This document shows, one piece after another, positions 9,236-18,092 of a DNA stretch of 64,000 nt. Origin of the DNA: an uncultured Prevotellamassilia sp. (lineage in GTDB: Bacteria > Bacteroidota > Bacteroidia > Bacteroidales > Bacteroidaceae); assembly GCA_934255485.1 (NCBI GenBank), contig CAKQOG010000010.1, positions 14,704 to 78,703 of the forward strand. The letters are read 5' to 3'. Within the stretch, counting starts at the first letter, position 1, and each line of letters begins with the position of its first letter. The position numbers and the translations under genes were made by a program. The notes beneath the pieces were generated by a model, which saw only the letters and a program-made list of their open reading frames with translations, did not search any database and was not told the DNA's origin.

Positions 9236-11818
9236 CTATTTTTTGAATACAACCTTTTTTACATTGCCATTTTGCTTCATTATGTAAACCCCATGCGAGG
9301 GTGATTTTATCCTCCGCCCCTGCAAATCGTAATATTCAACCACCTTATCATTAGCATTGTCCGTAAGTCGTGCAATTGCAGTTCTGTTTGTTAGCTTCAC
9401 ATCTATACTTTCAGACCACTCTGAGTAAGCCTCGTCTTTAACCGCACGAGCCCTACACTGAAAGTGCAAGGATTTTACATCAGTTATGGTATAAGCATAG
9501 TCTGTAATGCCAGTAACACAATATTTCTCTGTTGGCTTAGTCATAGCCTCTATCATGGCACGCTTTGTTAGTTCTTCGGCAATAAAATAGCCTCTATACA
9601 GCGCTAACGAACTTACATAAAACGAGCTATCAGCAACCAATCGTATGGCATAAGCTTGGTTACTCAGCGAATCGAAATGGCATACAAGCGTAGCAGAATC
9701 GGTGGGTATAATAACACTTTTCACCGTGTCGTCTTGCTGTGTAACCAATAGTGCACGCACATTGCCTCCGATAGGTTGTGACAATTGTAGCTTTAGTGTT
9801 GCATCGGCACTATTTGCCATAAACCATGGTGTTTGCATATAGCCTTTCCGCATACCATCTACTTTAGCTCCCTTTGAAGAGGTGTAGATATATTTGCCTT
9901 GCCACCCCTTGGTTTGCGTGTAAGAGTCAAAATAAATCGATACATCCATACGTCCATCGGGGGCGCCATCTTCGAGTTTCATGATAGCGAAAGATTCGTT
10001 TACGACCATGCTATCCATAGGCATTCGCCTAAGCTCTGTTGCTTCTATTTCAAAGCTATCTACAGCCTCTGGTGAGTTCCATTTTAGGGTAAAAGTTTGT
10101 TCATCCGCCACTTCTGCTTGTAAATTATAGGGTGCACTTACATAGATACCTCCCATAAAATCGAAACTAATTTTGCCATCTTCTTCCTTAATGTTTGAGA
10201 GCGGTTTGTTTATCAAATTACTGCCGCTTGTATCGGCATGATAAAAACATCCTCCAACATTAAGATGCGAGGCTGCATCAAACGCTCTCACATTGTTTCG
10301 CCCTGGAAAGAGGTCGCCTTTTACCTCCTCTTCTGTTAAATAATAGCGTTTTGACAACGCATAATTTTTTAATGTGCCAAAACTATTGTCGGCGGGTACA
10401 AATGCCATGCGCTGATGACTAACATCTGTATTTACCTTGTTGTTTTTCCAACTATTAGCATTGTAGTCTACATGAGTAATAAGCAAGCCATGCATGCCTG
10501 TATACTGACCTACGTATGAGAACCAACGATCTGGTTGACGGTTTTCGAGTGTGAAATATTCATCTGCATAGTGGTCGTTGCGTATTAAGTATGCCTTAGC
10601 TACATTGCCCACACACTCCATTCCTAATATACGCTGCATGGATGTCAATTCTTCAAAATCGAGCCAGCCTGCAAGCCAACGCTCATAAGCCGAATATCCA
10701 CATGGTACCTCGCCATTACCATTTGGTCCAGAGTAAGCTCCACTATCCATTATATCCCAATATTGCATAGCACTTCCGCCCTTATAACTCACATCATAAA
10801 AATCGGGAATACCCAAGCAATGGCTAAACTCATGGCATGCTGTGCCTATGCCAATAAGCCTGTTGCCACTCGTTCCAGCAAGCTCGCAAGAACAAGCATA
10901 AACCTCTATTTTAACACCATCAAGCGTAATGGCTCCTTCGTCATCTCCTCTATACACTCTGCTTGAAAGCGAACCTTTGTGTGGCCATATTGTTTCCTCT
11001 GGAGCACCCATTGCCTCGCCATATCCTGCATATACGATGTAAACTTGCTCTACCACTCCATCATCATCCCAATCGTATTGACTATAATCCACATCAGTAT
11101 CAACCAAACGGCAGGCCTCTGCTACCATCTGTCCAACATTTACATCGGTTTGCGATGTCAGATTGTCGTTAGAGCCATAATACTCATAGTTTTTACTCAA
11201 TGTTACTGGCCCTACAACATCAAAAACAAGATTGAACTTTCCGTAACTTTGGTCGACAAAATAGTCATGCACCGAACCTATATGCCCATTTTCGGCATAG
11301 CCTACTTCGTTAAACATTCGGTTAAATGCAACATTGGGTTGAGGTGTTTTCATGCTAAGGTTGGCAAAGTTTACGAGTATAACCAAGCCCTTTTTATTGC
11401 CCACATAGTTTAGCCTTTCGCCCGTTTGCAAAGAATGCGGAGTGGCGTACTTATCTTCTGCATACCTTTGACGAACAGTAGTGCTCCGTTTTAACATTTT
11501 GTTCATCAGTGAATGCTTATAACGCATTACATAATCAGCCTCTTCACTGCTCCTTACATCGGCATTGTGTGCTAACATATTACCTATCCATACGCTATCA
11601 CCTTGGGCTTTAGCATAATAAAAAAACTGGTCTGCCCCTCTCATTATGAGCATGCCGTCGGCAGTAGTTGCATAATGAAAATGTTCATCACCATGCAAAC
11701 ATACCATGAGATAAGTACTATCTTTTTGAAGCACTTTAAACAGCCTTGAGTCTGCCGGAACTGCATTTAAGCGAAACATAGCCAAGAAGCATAGCCATAA
11801 CAATATTATATTTTTCAT
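9236..11818 (-). CDS. Secreted M6-like metalloprotease with sorting tail
   Basis: This 860-residue exported peptidase has a signal peptide (about 1-20). The catalytic domain (about 140-520) carries the zinc motif HEFSH (residues 329-333) in TACHEFSHCLGIPDFYD and a downstream MDSG that could be the Met-turn, as in immune-inhibitor-A-type M6 peptidases. Beta-sandwich regions follow, including an FN3-like stretch near 560-650. The C-terminus (YYDLQGRRI...GVYIMKQNGNVKKVVFKK) resembles a type A type IX secretion sorting domain, so the protein is probably delivered to the surface or outside. It sits between a terminator and a repeat array. Substrate unknown. Confidence 0.88.
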   Translation of the reverse strand: MKNIILLWLCFLAMFRLNAVPADSRLFKVLQKDSTYLMVCLHGDEHFHYATTADGMLIMRGADQFFYYAKAQGDSVWIGNMLAHNADVRSSEEADYVMRYKHSLMNKMLKRSTTVRQRYAEDKYATPHSLQTGERLNYVGNKKGLVILVNFANLSMKTPQPNVAFNRMFNEVGYAENGHIGSVHDYFVDQSYGKFNLVFDVVGPVTLSKNYEYYGSNDNLTSQTDVNVGQMVAEACRLVDTDVDYSQYDWDDDGVVEQVYIVYAGYGEAMGAPEETIWPHKGSLSSRVYRGDDEGAITLDGVKIEVYACSCELAGTSGNRLIGIGTACHEFSHCLGIPDFYDVSYKGGSAMQYWDIMDSGAYSGPNGNGEVPCGYSAYERWLAGWLDFEELTSMQRILGMECVGNVAKAYLIRNDHYADEYFTLENRQPDRWFSYVGQYTGMHGLLITHVDYNANSWKNNKVNTDVSHQRMAFVPADNSFGTLKNYALSKRYYLTEEEVKGDLFPGRNNVRAFDAASHLNVGGCFYHADTSGSNLINKPLSNIKEEDGKISFDFMGGIYVSAPYNLQAEVADEQTFTLKWNSPEAVDSFEIEATELRRMPMDSMVVNESFAIMKLEDGAPDGRMDVSIYFDSYTQTKGWQGKYIYTSSKGAKVDGMRKGYMQTPWFMANSADATLKLQLSQPIGGNVRALLVTQQDDTVKSVIIPTDSATLVCHFDSLSNQAYAIRLVADSSFYVSSLALYRGYFIAEELTKRAMIEAMTKPTEKYCVTGITDYAYTITDVKSLHFQCRARAVKDEAYSEWSESIDVKLTNRTAIARLTDNANDKVVEYYDLQGRRIKSPSHGVYIMKQNGNVKKVVFKK

Positions 11819-11873
11819 GATTTCAGAGTTTTTATACGCCTTACTTTAGCACCTTATTCATAGATAAACAAAA

Positions 11874-11917
11874 ATCTCCACAGCGAAATGAAATAACTCT
11901 CATACCACTGTGGAGAT
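11874..11917 (-). terminator. Terminator after the lipoprotein gene
   Basis: The inverted repeat ATCTCCACAG/CTGTGGAGAT (11874-11883 with 11908-11917) is followed by TTTTTG on the minus strand, 21 nt after the stop of the upstream lipoprotein gene. It probably ends the long minus-strand unit that starts near 25 kb. Confidence 0.8.
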
Positions 11918-11938
11918 ATGCCTACTTATTAAAATATA

Positions 11939-13366
11939 TTACTTTGTTAATCGCAATTGCAAGGCTTTTTTTGCAAAAAAAGATTTGGTTTCAGACAACT
12001 TATTGGCAGAAGTTGATACCGAGTTTACATCTAAGTAGCCTACTCCCCAACCATCATCTGTTGTTATAAACAATACATAAGTTTTAGAGTCTGACGTAAC
12101 AAATAGGTAGGTATCATCTACACTATTAACCAAGGTATAATTCTTGTCGAGATAGTTATAAAGTTCGTCTCTTGTCACATCTCCTTTTTTGTAATATATG
12201 TCTGATTCATAGAGTCCTGTAGTTGAAGATGTAAAGAAATATTCAATGCGACTCTCCTTGCCCATACCTTTGTACTTAATAGAATAAGCTCCACCATCAA
12301 CTGCTTGAGCCTTGCCAGCAGATCCCATCGTCATCGTATATGCCGACATAAAAGACTGCACTGTGCTAACGCTTCCACCCCATGTTTGGTAAACATCGGG
12401 GACAAGTTTTGATGAAGTTCCAATAGCATTTAACCACGAATTTAGACCTTCCAAAGTGCCAACATAATGCGCGGGTACGTTTTCGTCATCAACATAATAA
12501 AAACCAGTGTAATAGGTCTTGCCAGTTTCGAGTTTCATAGCCCCTTTATTCGCATTGTAATATGTCCAAGTACTGGTGCCTTCGTTCTCTTTCTTCTGGA
12601 ACTCAAACTTATAATCTATCTGCGATTCCAACATATAACGTGTGCAACGCTGAGAGGACTCAGAAGCATCAACATCCACTTCGCCGCGAACGTTCATGTA
12701 TCCTTTTCTTGAACCATCATAATAATAGCGTTCGTCTTCAGACAATGAAGGGTTGAGTTTGTATCTATTCAACAAATCGTCGGTAACAAACCCTGCTTTA
12801 ACATGGGTAGACTTGCCGAAATTGAAGAAGTACATTTGAAACAAAGAGCCTATGGCCCCTGGTGTTATCGAAAGCATCTTCTCTTCACCATTTATTGAAA
12901 CACTTGTAGTGTTTGTTCCAATAACATACGGATAATATACCTCAGCAACATTTTGAGATATAGCCAAATCTTTTAAAGACTTAGTGTTAATCAATGACCA
13001 AATGCCAGATTTTTTGGTTTTATCACTCACCAATGTCTCAACCGTAACAAGCGTATATTCGCCTTTTGGAAGGTTAAAACTAAAGTTCACAGGGTTAAAT
13101 GTAAACTGGCTATTAAAAGCAGAGTCTACAGCAACACCATTCTCGTTGTAAACATAAGTGTAAACACCTATGCCCCACTTCTTTTCGCTCATAATGCTTG
13201 TGATATCCGACTTCATGTTGAACTCATCATAAACATTTTGTGTTTTTATGTTGCATGTGAGCGGAGCCAATTGTCCTGTTGTCTCAATGTCTATCGCATC
13301 ATTGCTGCACGATGCAACGAACATTGACGTTGCAAGGGCAAATATAGAATATACTATCTTTTTCAT
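11939..13366 (-). CDS. Predicted DUF4493-like lipoprotein
   Basis: This 475-residue protein starts with a lipoprotein signal: the lipobox VASC places the modified cysteine at about residue 20, followed by SNDAID. The body is beta-rich. The region near 85-100 (FSFNLPKGEYTLVTVE) resembles DUF4493/DUF5034-type Bacteroidetes surface lipoproteins, but this is a weak resemblance. No catalytic motif is visible. It follows the barrel gene by 94 nt on the same strand and may be the last gene of the phosphosignalling unit. The function is unknown. Confidence 0.7.
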   Translation of the reverse strand: MKKIVYSIFALATSMFVASCSNDAIDIETTGQLAPLTCNIKTQNVYDEFNMKSDITSIMSEKKWGIGVYTYVYNENGVAVDSAFNSQFTFNPVNFSFNLPKGEYTLVTVETLVSDKTKKSGIWSLINTKSLKDLAISQNVAEVYYPYVIGTNTTSVSINGEEKMLSITPGAIGSLFQMYFFNFGKSTHVKAGFVTDDLLNRYKLNPSLSEDERYYYDGSRKGYMNVRGEVDVDASESSQRCTRYMLESQIDYKFEFQKKENEGTSTWTYYNANKGAMKLETGKTYYTGFYYVDDENVPAHYVGTLEGLNSWLNAIGTSSKLVPDVYQTWGGSVSTVQSFMSAYTMTMGSAGKAQAVDGGAYSIKYKGMGKESRIEYFFTSSTTGLYESDIYYKKGDVTRDELYNYLDKNYTLVNSVDDTYLFVTSDSKTYVLFITTDDGWGVGYLDVNSVSTSANKLSETKSFFAKKALQLRLTK

Positions 13367-13460
13367 GATATTTGCGTGTGTGTTAAAGCCACATACATCC
13401 TTGTAATGCTATTAAAACTTACAAGATGAAAATGGCGGTTAATATTATCTTTTTTATGCA

Positions 13461-14189
13461 CTATTTACCCAATCTAAAGAGCCAAGAAACAGATACTTCA
13501 AACGAGTTCATCTTACTTGTAAAGTTCTCTGCTAACTTGCTTGTTCCTACATAGTAACGCGCATTAATATTAAACCCTGATTTGGGTATAGTGTAGCCCA
13601 ATCCTACAATAGGACGAACATCCAAGCCCTGCAACTTGCTTCCGTCTGAATCAAAATGATACACCGCTTTTGAAATTGACTCGCTTGGATTATTCACCGT
13701 GAGTGTCTTGGGCGAAACTCCCAAACTACCAGCAACCGAAACACCAAGTTCTACATATAGTGAGTTCATGGCATTAGACTTTGCCAGTGGGAACAACTGC
13801 ATGTAAATAGGCACTTCAAAGTAGTTTATAGTAAGCGATGCGTTCTCCTTTCCTTTCTCATCAGTCCCTATTGTTTTCACTGTATTTTGCTTATAAAGCA
13901 TTTCTAACCCAACACCAAACAAACCTGTTCCACCCTTAGAGTTTTCTGTAGCTTTGCCAAAACGAGCTTTTAAAGCCAAGCCACCAGATAGGCCTATGCC
14001 GTTTTTATCATACACCTTACCCTCGTCGGGCTGCGACATAGTGGTAAATACAGCTCCAACCTTGGGGCCTAAAAAGAAAGCGTTTTTCTTTTCTTTAGCG
14101 ATAGGAGCAAAGTCTTCTCCGTCATCGCTCTGCGCCATTGTAGGCAATGCCAACAACATGCCTACGAGCAAACATAATGTCTTTTTCAT
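13461..14189 (-). CDS. PorT-like outer-membrane beta-barrel protein
   Basis: This protein of about 242 residues has a signal peptide (MKKTLCLLVGMLLALPTMAQ) and alternating-hydrophobicity strands ending in an aromatic strand (FEVSVSWLFRLGK), as in eight-stranded Bacteroidetes barrels of the PorT/OmpW type. The start at 14189 was preferred over the ATG two codons upstream because it gives a standard MKK signal. It lies 48 nt after the WG-repeat gene and 94 nt before the lipoprotein gene. It may give the locus an outer-membrane component, but no direct link is visible in the sequence. Confidence 0.75.
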   Translation of the reverse strand: MKKTLCLLVGMLLALPTMAQSDDGEDFAPIAKEKKNAFFLGPKVGAVFTTMSQPDEGKVYDKNGIGLSGGLALKARFGKATENSKGGTGLFGVGLEMLYKQNTVKTIGTDEKGKENASLTINYFEVPIYMQLFPLAKSNAMNSLYVELGVSVAGSLGVSPKTLTVNNPSESISKAVYHFDSDGSKLQGLDVRPIVGLGYTIPKSGFNINARYYVGTSKLAENFTSKMNSFEVSVSWLFRLGK

Positions 14190-14237
14190 AAACAATTTTA
14201 TTTAATGGTTAATAATAACTTATTGTTACTTTATGCA

Positions 14238-15641
14238 TTAATGAACACCTTTATACTTACATTCTGATATAAGCTTTCCACAAGTAGTACAGCGTTTTTC
14301 TACTGTTTTCTTATGCTTTGTTGGTTCTGGAGTATTGTGCTTTACGACCTGTGCAGGATGATTTCCATGAAAACTACAAACATCTTTATCTTTACCACAT
14401 GTACCACATTTTTCTTTCTTAGTAAATTGATAATTTATAGCAGTTTCGTAAAGCTTTAGTCCTTCGCCATATACCTCTATCGTATATGTTATTTGGCTTC
14501 CGATAGGCGTGTGAACGATAGAGTAAGTATCATCTGCCGAAGTATAGTCTACCTCGCCCTTGCTACTTTTCACCACCAGTTGTAAGTCTTTATTATCCCA
14601 TATTTTAGGCACATTCAACTTGAATTTGCATGTAACAGATTGTCCCGCATAGTAGTTATGGTGCGTTACAAGCGGAACTATCTTAAAACTGCCATCGCCA
14701 ATATATCTCAACACACCCTTTTTGCCACGTAATGTTACAACCGACAAATCATCCTCAAAAGCTGAGGCACTTGCAAACTGACAAGCTACTACATCCTCTC
14801 CATTCTGCTTAAAACCATATAAGCCACCCTCTGCATAAGGCTGTAAGCCTTTGGCACCAACATAAGCGTAAATAGGCTTATACGGCACTTTCTTTGAACA
14901 TTTTGTAACCGAACTAAAACGATAAAGATAGTCGAATGAATAATTAGAAGATGATATATGCGCACTCTTACACACACCACGTTTTAATGTATTATAGGTA
15001 TACACCTTTCCGTTAGTATCCCAAACATACACTTCGTTTTGATATACATTTGTGCCACCATAAACCTCGCCTACACCATCAAAGAGAAAATGCACGGGCG
15101 TTCCGTCTTTGTCGATAAGCGAATATTTTTTTTTGCTGAATACTGCAGCAAAGCCTTCTGAAAAAGGCTTGATTTTGTCATACTTTCCATCAAAGCCTAC
15201 AACAGCATTACCAGCATCATCTATATATCCAAGCTTATTATTCTCATCTGATACAGAAAGTAAGCCATCCGAGTAAAACTTCTGACCATTAAGTGTATAA
15301 TACCGTTTTGAGAATAAATGAAACTCACCATTATCTAATAAGCATCCTACTACTCTCTCTCCATGTTTATCGTTAGTTAATGCAAGAGCCTTGTGCTCGT
15401 AATAATCGCTTAAACGATCGCACTCAATAGGAAGAACTACCCTACCATCTAAAGCTACCAATCCTATTTTGCCGTTTTCAGACACTTGAAATAAGTTGCT
15501 ACTAATGCGAACTATATCATTATAAGATGATAGCGGTATCTGCCATACAACAGTCTGTGCACTGATTGGTACAACTGCTATCAAGCATAGTGCGACAGCA
15601 ACAAAAAACGAGTATATATTTTTTATTAGCATCATGACCAC
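14238..15641 (-). CDS. Secreted WG-repeat protein with paired CxxC...C...H motifs
   Basis: This 467-residue protein has a signal peptide ending near ISAQT. Residues about 40-270 hold WG-like repeats of the type GKIGLVALDGRVVLP, KLGYIDDAGNAVV, KYSLIDKDG and GLYGFKQNGEDVV. A beta-sandwich region (about 300-410) follows. The tail has two nearly identical Cys/His motifs, CGTCGKDKDVCSFHGNH and CTTCGKLISECKYKGVH (C-x2-C-x6-C-x5-H), which look like small zinc knuckles, odd for an exported protein. It lies 13 nt after a PP2C gene, so it belongs to the phosphosignalling operon. WG repeats are usually taken as ligand-binding or scaffold modules. Confidence 0.8.
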   Translation of the reverse strand: MVMMLIKNIYSFFVAVALCLIAVVPISAQTVVWQIPLSSYNDIVRISSNLFQVSENGKIGLVALDGRVVLPIECDRLSDYYEHKALALTNDKHGERVVGCLLDNGEFHLFSKRYYTLNGQKFYSDGLLSVSDENNKLGYIDDAGNAVVGFDGKYDKIKPFSEGFAAVFSKKKYSLIDKDGTPVHFLFDGVGEVYGGTNVYQNEVYVWDTNGKVYTYNTLKRGVCKSAHISSSNYSFDYLYRFSSVTKCSKKVPYKPIYAYVGAKGLQPYAEGGLYGFKQNGEDVVACQFASASAFEDDLSVVTLRGKKGVLRYIGDGSFKIVPLVTHHNYYAGQSVTCKFKLNVPKIWDNKDLQLVVKSSKGEVDYTSADDTYSIVHTPIGSQITYTIEVYGEGLKLYETAINYQFTKKEKCGTCGKDKDVCSFHGNHPAQVVKHNTPEPTKHKKTVEKRCTTCGKLISECKYKGVH

Positions 15642-15654
15642 CGTTCTTTATTCG

Positions 15655-16806
15655 TTATTTATCCTTATTCATTTGCTCATTGCTTTCTGTTTCAGCAGTT
15701 TTATATGTACTTACTTTTGTTGTGGATGTATCTTTTGTTATCGGTTTTTGAGAGGCTTTCACACGTTTCAATCTTGTTGAATCACAAAAACTTTTTAACG
15801 TTGTGTCGTTCATCATTAACGTGTCGGTTCCTATCCCATTGGCTTCATTACCATTTGTATATATCGTTCCAATACGCAAAAAGTCATTGCCACTATTATG
15901 ATTATGTTGTAACTGCGTAGTACCTCCTCCCTGCAATACATACACACCATACAGCCCTAACGCTATAACAAGTGTGAACATCGTTATTACCTGCTTCCAG
16001 CAACTTAGTAAACGATTGCTTAAGCTTTCTTTTAATACAGAACTGCAATCCATTTCAATAATAGCTAACGTGTGGTTGTCATGCTTTCCACCATTAGCAT
16101 TACCGATCTCATCAACTTTTGCAGAGAGCAACTGCATGATAGACTTACACTCACCGCGCTCTGTTAGATACTTAAGCAACTGCTTGTGGGGCATACACCC
16201 CCAAACTCCATCTGTACAAAGTACAAAGCGATCGTTTTTTGTATAAGGTATCTTATCTATATCAGGAACAGTGTTTTTTACGCATCCTAAACCACGAGTA
16301 ATCACATTAGATTGTGGCGAAACGCGTGCTTCCTCTTCAGACATCACCTTGCGACCTACGAGTTCTGCTACAAGCGAATGGTCTGTTGTGCGATAAAGTA
16401 AACGCCTACCATGAAATTTATAGCAACGACTATCACCAACATGAGCCACGTATGCTGCTTGTTTGTTGATTAGCAATGCAACAATGGTAGAACCCATTCC
16501 CATCGTAGCAGAATCGTTCTTCATTATCGTTTCAAGAGCTTCTTGCGCTTTGCTTATAGCCATTCTTAAAGCCGTTTGGCAAGTGGTAGTAGATGTGCAC
16601 TCAGCAAGAGCTCTTGCAACCTCAACTTTCACTGTTTTCGAAGCCAGTTTTCCATTAGGTCCACCTCCCATACCATCACAAACAACAAATAAGAAACCTA
16701 ATGGAGTGTCCAAGAAACCAAGGTCATCTTGGTTTTCTTGGCGTCCTCCGCGTAGTGATTCTGCCACACCATGCAGCTGAATATAGTTTGACTTGATTAA
16801 AAACAT
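15655..16806 (-). CDS. PP2C-family Ser/Thr phosphatase, membrane-anchored
   Basis: This 383-residue metal-dependent phosphatase shows the PPM motifs in order: RQENQD (Asp27), CDGMGGG (Asp44), MGSTIVA, HVGDSR, LCTDGVWG (Asp199) and KHDNHT (Asp243). All metal-binding aspartates are therefore present. One transmembrane helix (about 272-291) follows, then a polar tail of about 90 residues. It should remove phosphate from Ser/Thr of proteins phosphorylated by the kinases of this locus. It is a paralogue of the phosphatase at 20328-21419 with the same domain order. It lies 44 nt after the preceding gene and 13 nt before the WG gene. Confidence 0.92.
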   Translation of the reverse strand: MFLIKSNYIQLHGVAESLRGGRQENQDDLGFLDTPLGFLFVVCDGMGGGPNGKLASKTVKVEVARALAECTSTTTCQTALRMAISKAQEALETIMKNDSATMGMGSTIVALLINKQAAYVAHVGDSRCYKFHGRRLLYRTTDHSLVAELVGRKVMSEEEARVSPQSNVITRGLGCVKNTVPDIDKIPYTKNDRFVLCTDGVWGCMPHKQLLKYLTERGECKSIMQLLSAKVDEIGNANGGKHDNHTLAIIEMDCSSVLKESLSNRLLSCWKQVITMFTLVIALGLYGVYVLQGGGTTQLQHNHNSGNDFLRIGTIYTNGNEANGIGTDTLMMNDTTLKSFCDSTRLKRVKASQKPITKDTSTTKVSTYKTAETESNEQMNKDK

Positions 16807-16850
16807 ATAACAAATTATTTAAAGAGTGGCAGACAAGTTACATCTATATA

Positions 16851-18089
16851 TCACTCTACCTTAAACAGGTAAGCCTTCTTTTCTTTTGCGTTATATAGTA
16901 CGTATGTTCCATCTTTCTCTATGGTGTACTCTATGCGCTGTGTATGGTTAGCACTCATGCTTGCTTGTTCGGCATGAAAACGAGTGTTTACGAGTTGTTT
17001 ATAGCTAAATCCTACGTTCTTCTTGTCTTTAGTACTTTCGAGTTGTACAAGTTGAAACGGGTTGTTACGCACATCTCCTTTTAAACGATACTCCACAACT
17101 ACTAATATTGATTTCTTTGCTTCTTGCATTTTCAACGTAACAATATTAGTCATATTGTCGAGCCGCAAGGCATCACCATCCTCAACAACTTTTATAGGAG
17201 TAGCCATTTTACGCCCTATCATGACTTCGCCATCATTCAATAGCACGTCGGTCAAAGGTTTGTAACGTTCGTTGCGCTCTTTTCGGGTTTCTAAAATGTC
17301 TGATACCTTTACACTTTGAATTGTACCATTCTCTTCTTTAATGAGTATAAAGTTCTCTGTATCACTCTTGCCGGTATAGTCTTGCTCTATAATAATGCCT
17401 CGCATTTCAGGACGACTATTCGTTTTCACTACATCCAGCAATTCGCTTTGTTCAAAAATATCTTGGTTAGGATTAACTGGCTTAAATGTGTATTTCACCA
17501 CATCATTAATGCTTAGAGTTTCAATGCCTCCTGTGCGAAGATATAAACTCAAGGTAGAATCTGTTTCTTCAGCATATTGCCCTTCGCATAAAGAACCATT
17601 TTTAAGTTGATAAATACGATCTATACCCGAAAGAAGATCTTTCGATCTTTTTTCTCCCCTTATTGCACTTACTTGTGGCCACTCAATAGTGTGCGTTGTT
17701 GGAACGAGGTCTACGTATTTTATATGAACACCACGTTCAACAATTCTCACCTTATAAGCATTTTTTCCGTTCTTAAAATGCACATCGGCCAACGATAGCG
17801 TTCGATGCCCTTTCACGCCCTTAAAAGCGTCGTTTTCCTCTGCCCACTTTATCCATTTAGCATCTAGTGAGTTCTCATTATAAGCTTGTTCGTTTACGAT
17901 AGTTGCTTCTTTTCCACTAACACTTATAAGAGCCTCATCTGCCATTACCACAAGCTTACCATCTGTATTCTGCTTTTGTATATAGCCACTCAACACAGAC
18001 CCATCTTTTAAATACACACGCTGCACTTTAACAGCTTGAACTGCTACCATGAACATAGCACTCAAGCACATAACAATATACCGTTTCAT
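16851..18089 (-). CDS. Exported protein with three DG-x4-G beta repeats
   Basis: This 412-residue protein has a signal peptide (about 1-19). I do not recognise the family. Three segments share one pattern: VYLKDGSVLSGYIQ (about residue 25), YQLKNGSLCEGQYAEE (about 160) and VLLNDGEVMIGRKM (about 285). This suggests three similar small beta modules. The start codon is only 3 nt after the stop of the FHA-protease gene, so the two are almost certainly co-translated, which makes it a candidate partner or substrate of that protease. No catalytic motif is seen. Confidence 0.7.
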   Translation of the reverse strand: MKRYIVMCLSAMFMVAVQAVKVQRVYLKDGSVLSGYIQKQNTDGKLVVMADEALISVSGKEATIVNEQAYNENSLDAKWIKWAEENDAFKGVKGHRTLSLADVHFKNGKNAYKVRIVERGVHIKYVDLVPTTHTIEWPQVSAIRGEKRSKDLLSGIDRIYQLKNGSLCEGQYAEETDSTLSLYLRTGGIETLSINDVVKYTFKPVNPNQDIFEQSELLDVVKTNSRPEMRGIIIEQDYTGKSDTENFILIKEENGTIQSVKVSDILETRKERNERYKPLTDVLLNDGEVMIGRKMATPIKVVEDGDALRLDNMTNIVTLKMQEAKKSILVVVEYRLKGDVRNNPFQLVQLESTKDKKNVGFSYKQLVNTRFHAEQASMSANHTQRIEYTIEKDGTYVLYNAKEKKAYLFKVE

Positions 18090-18092
18090 AGC

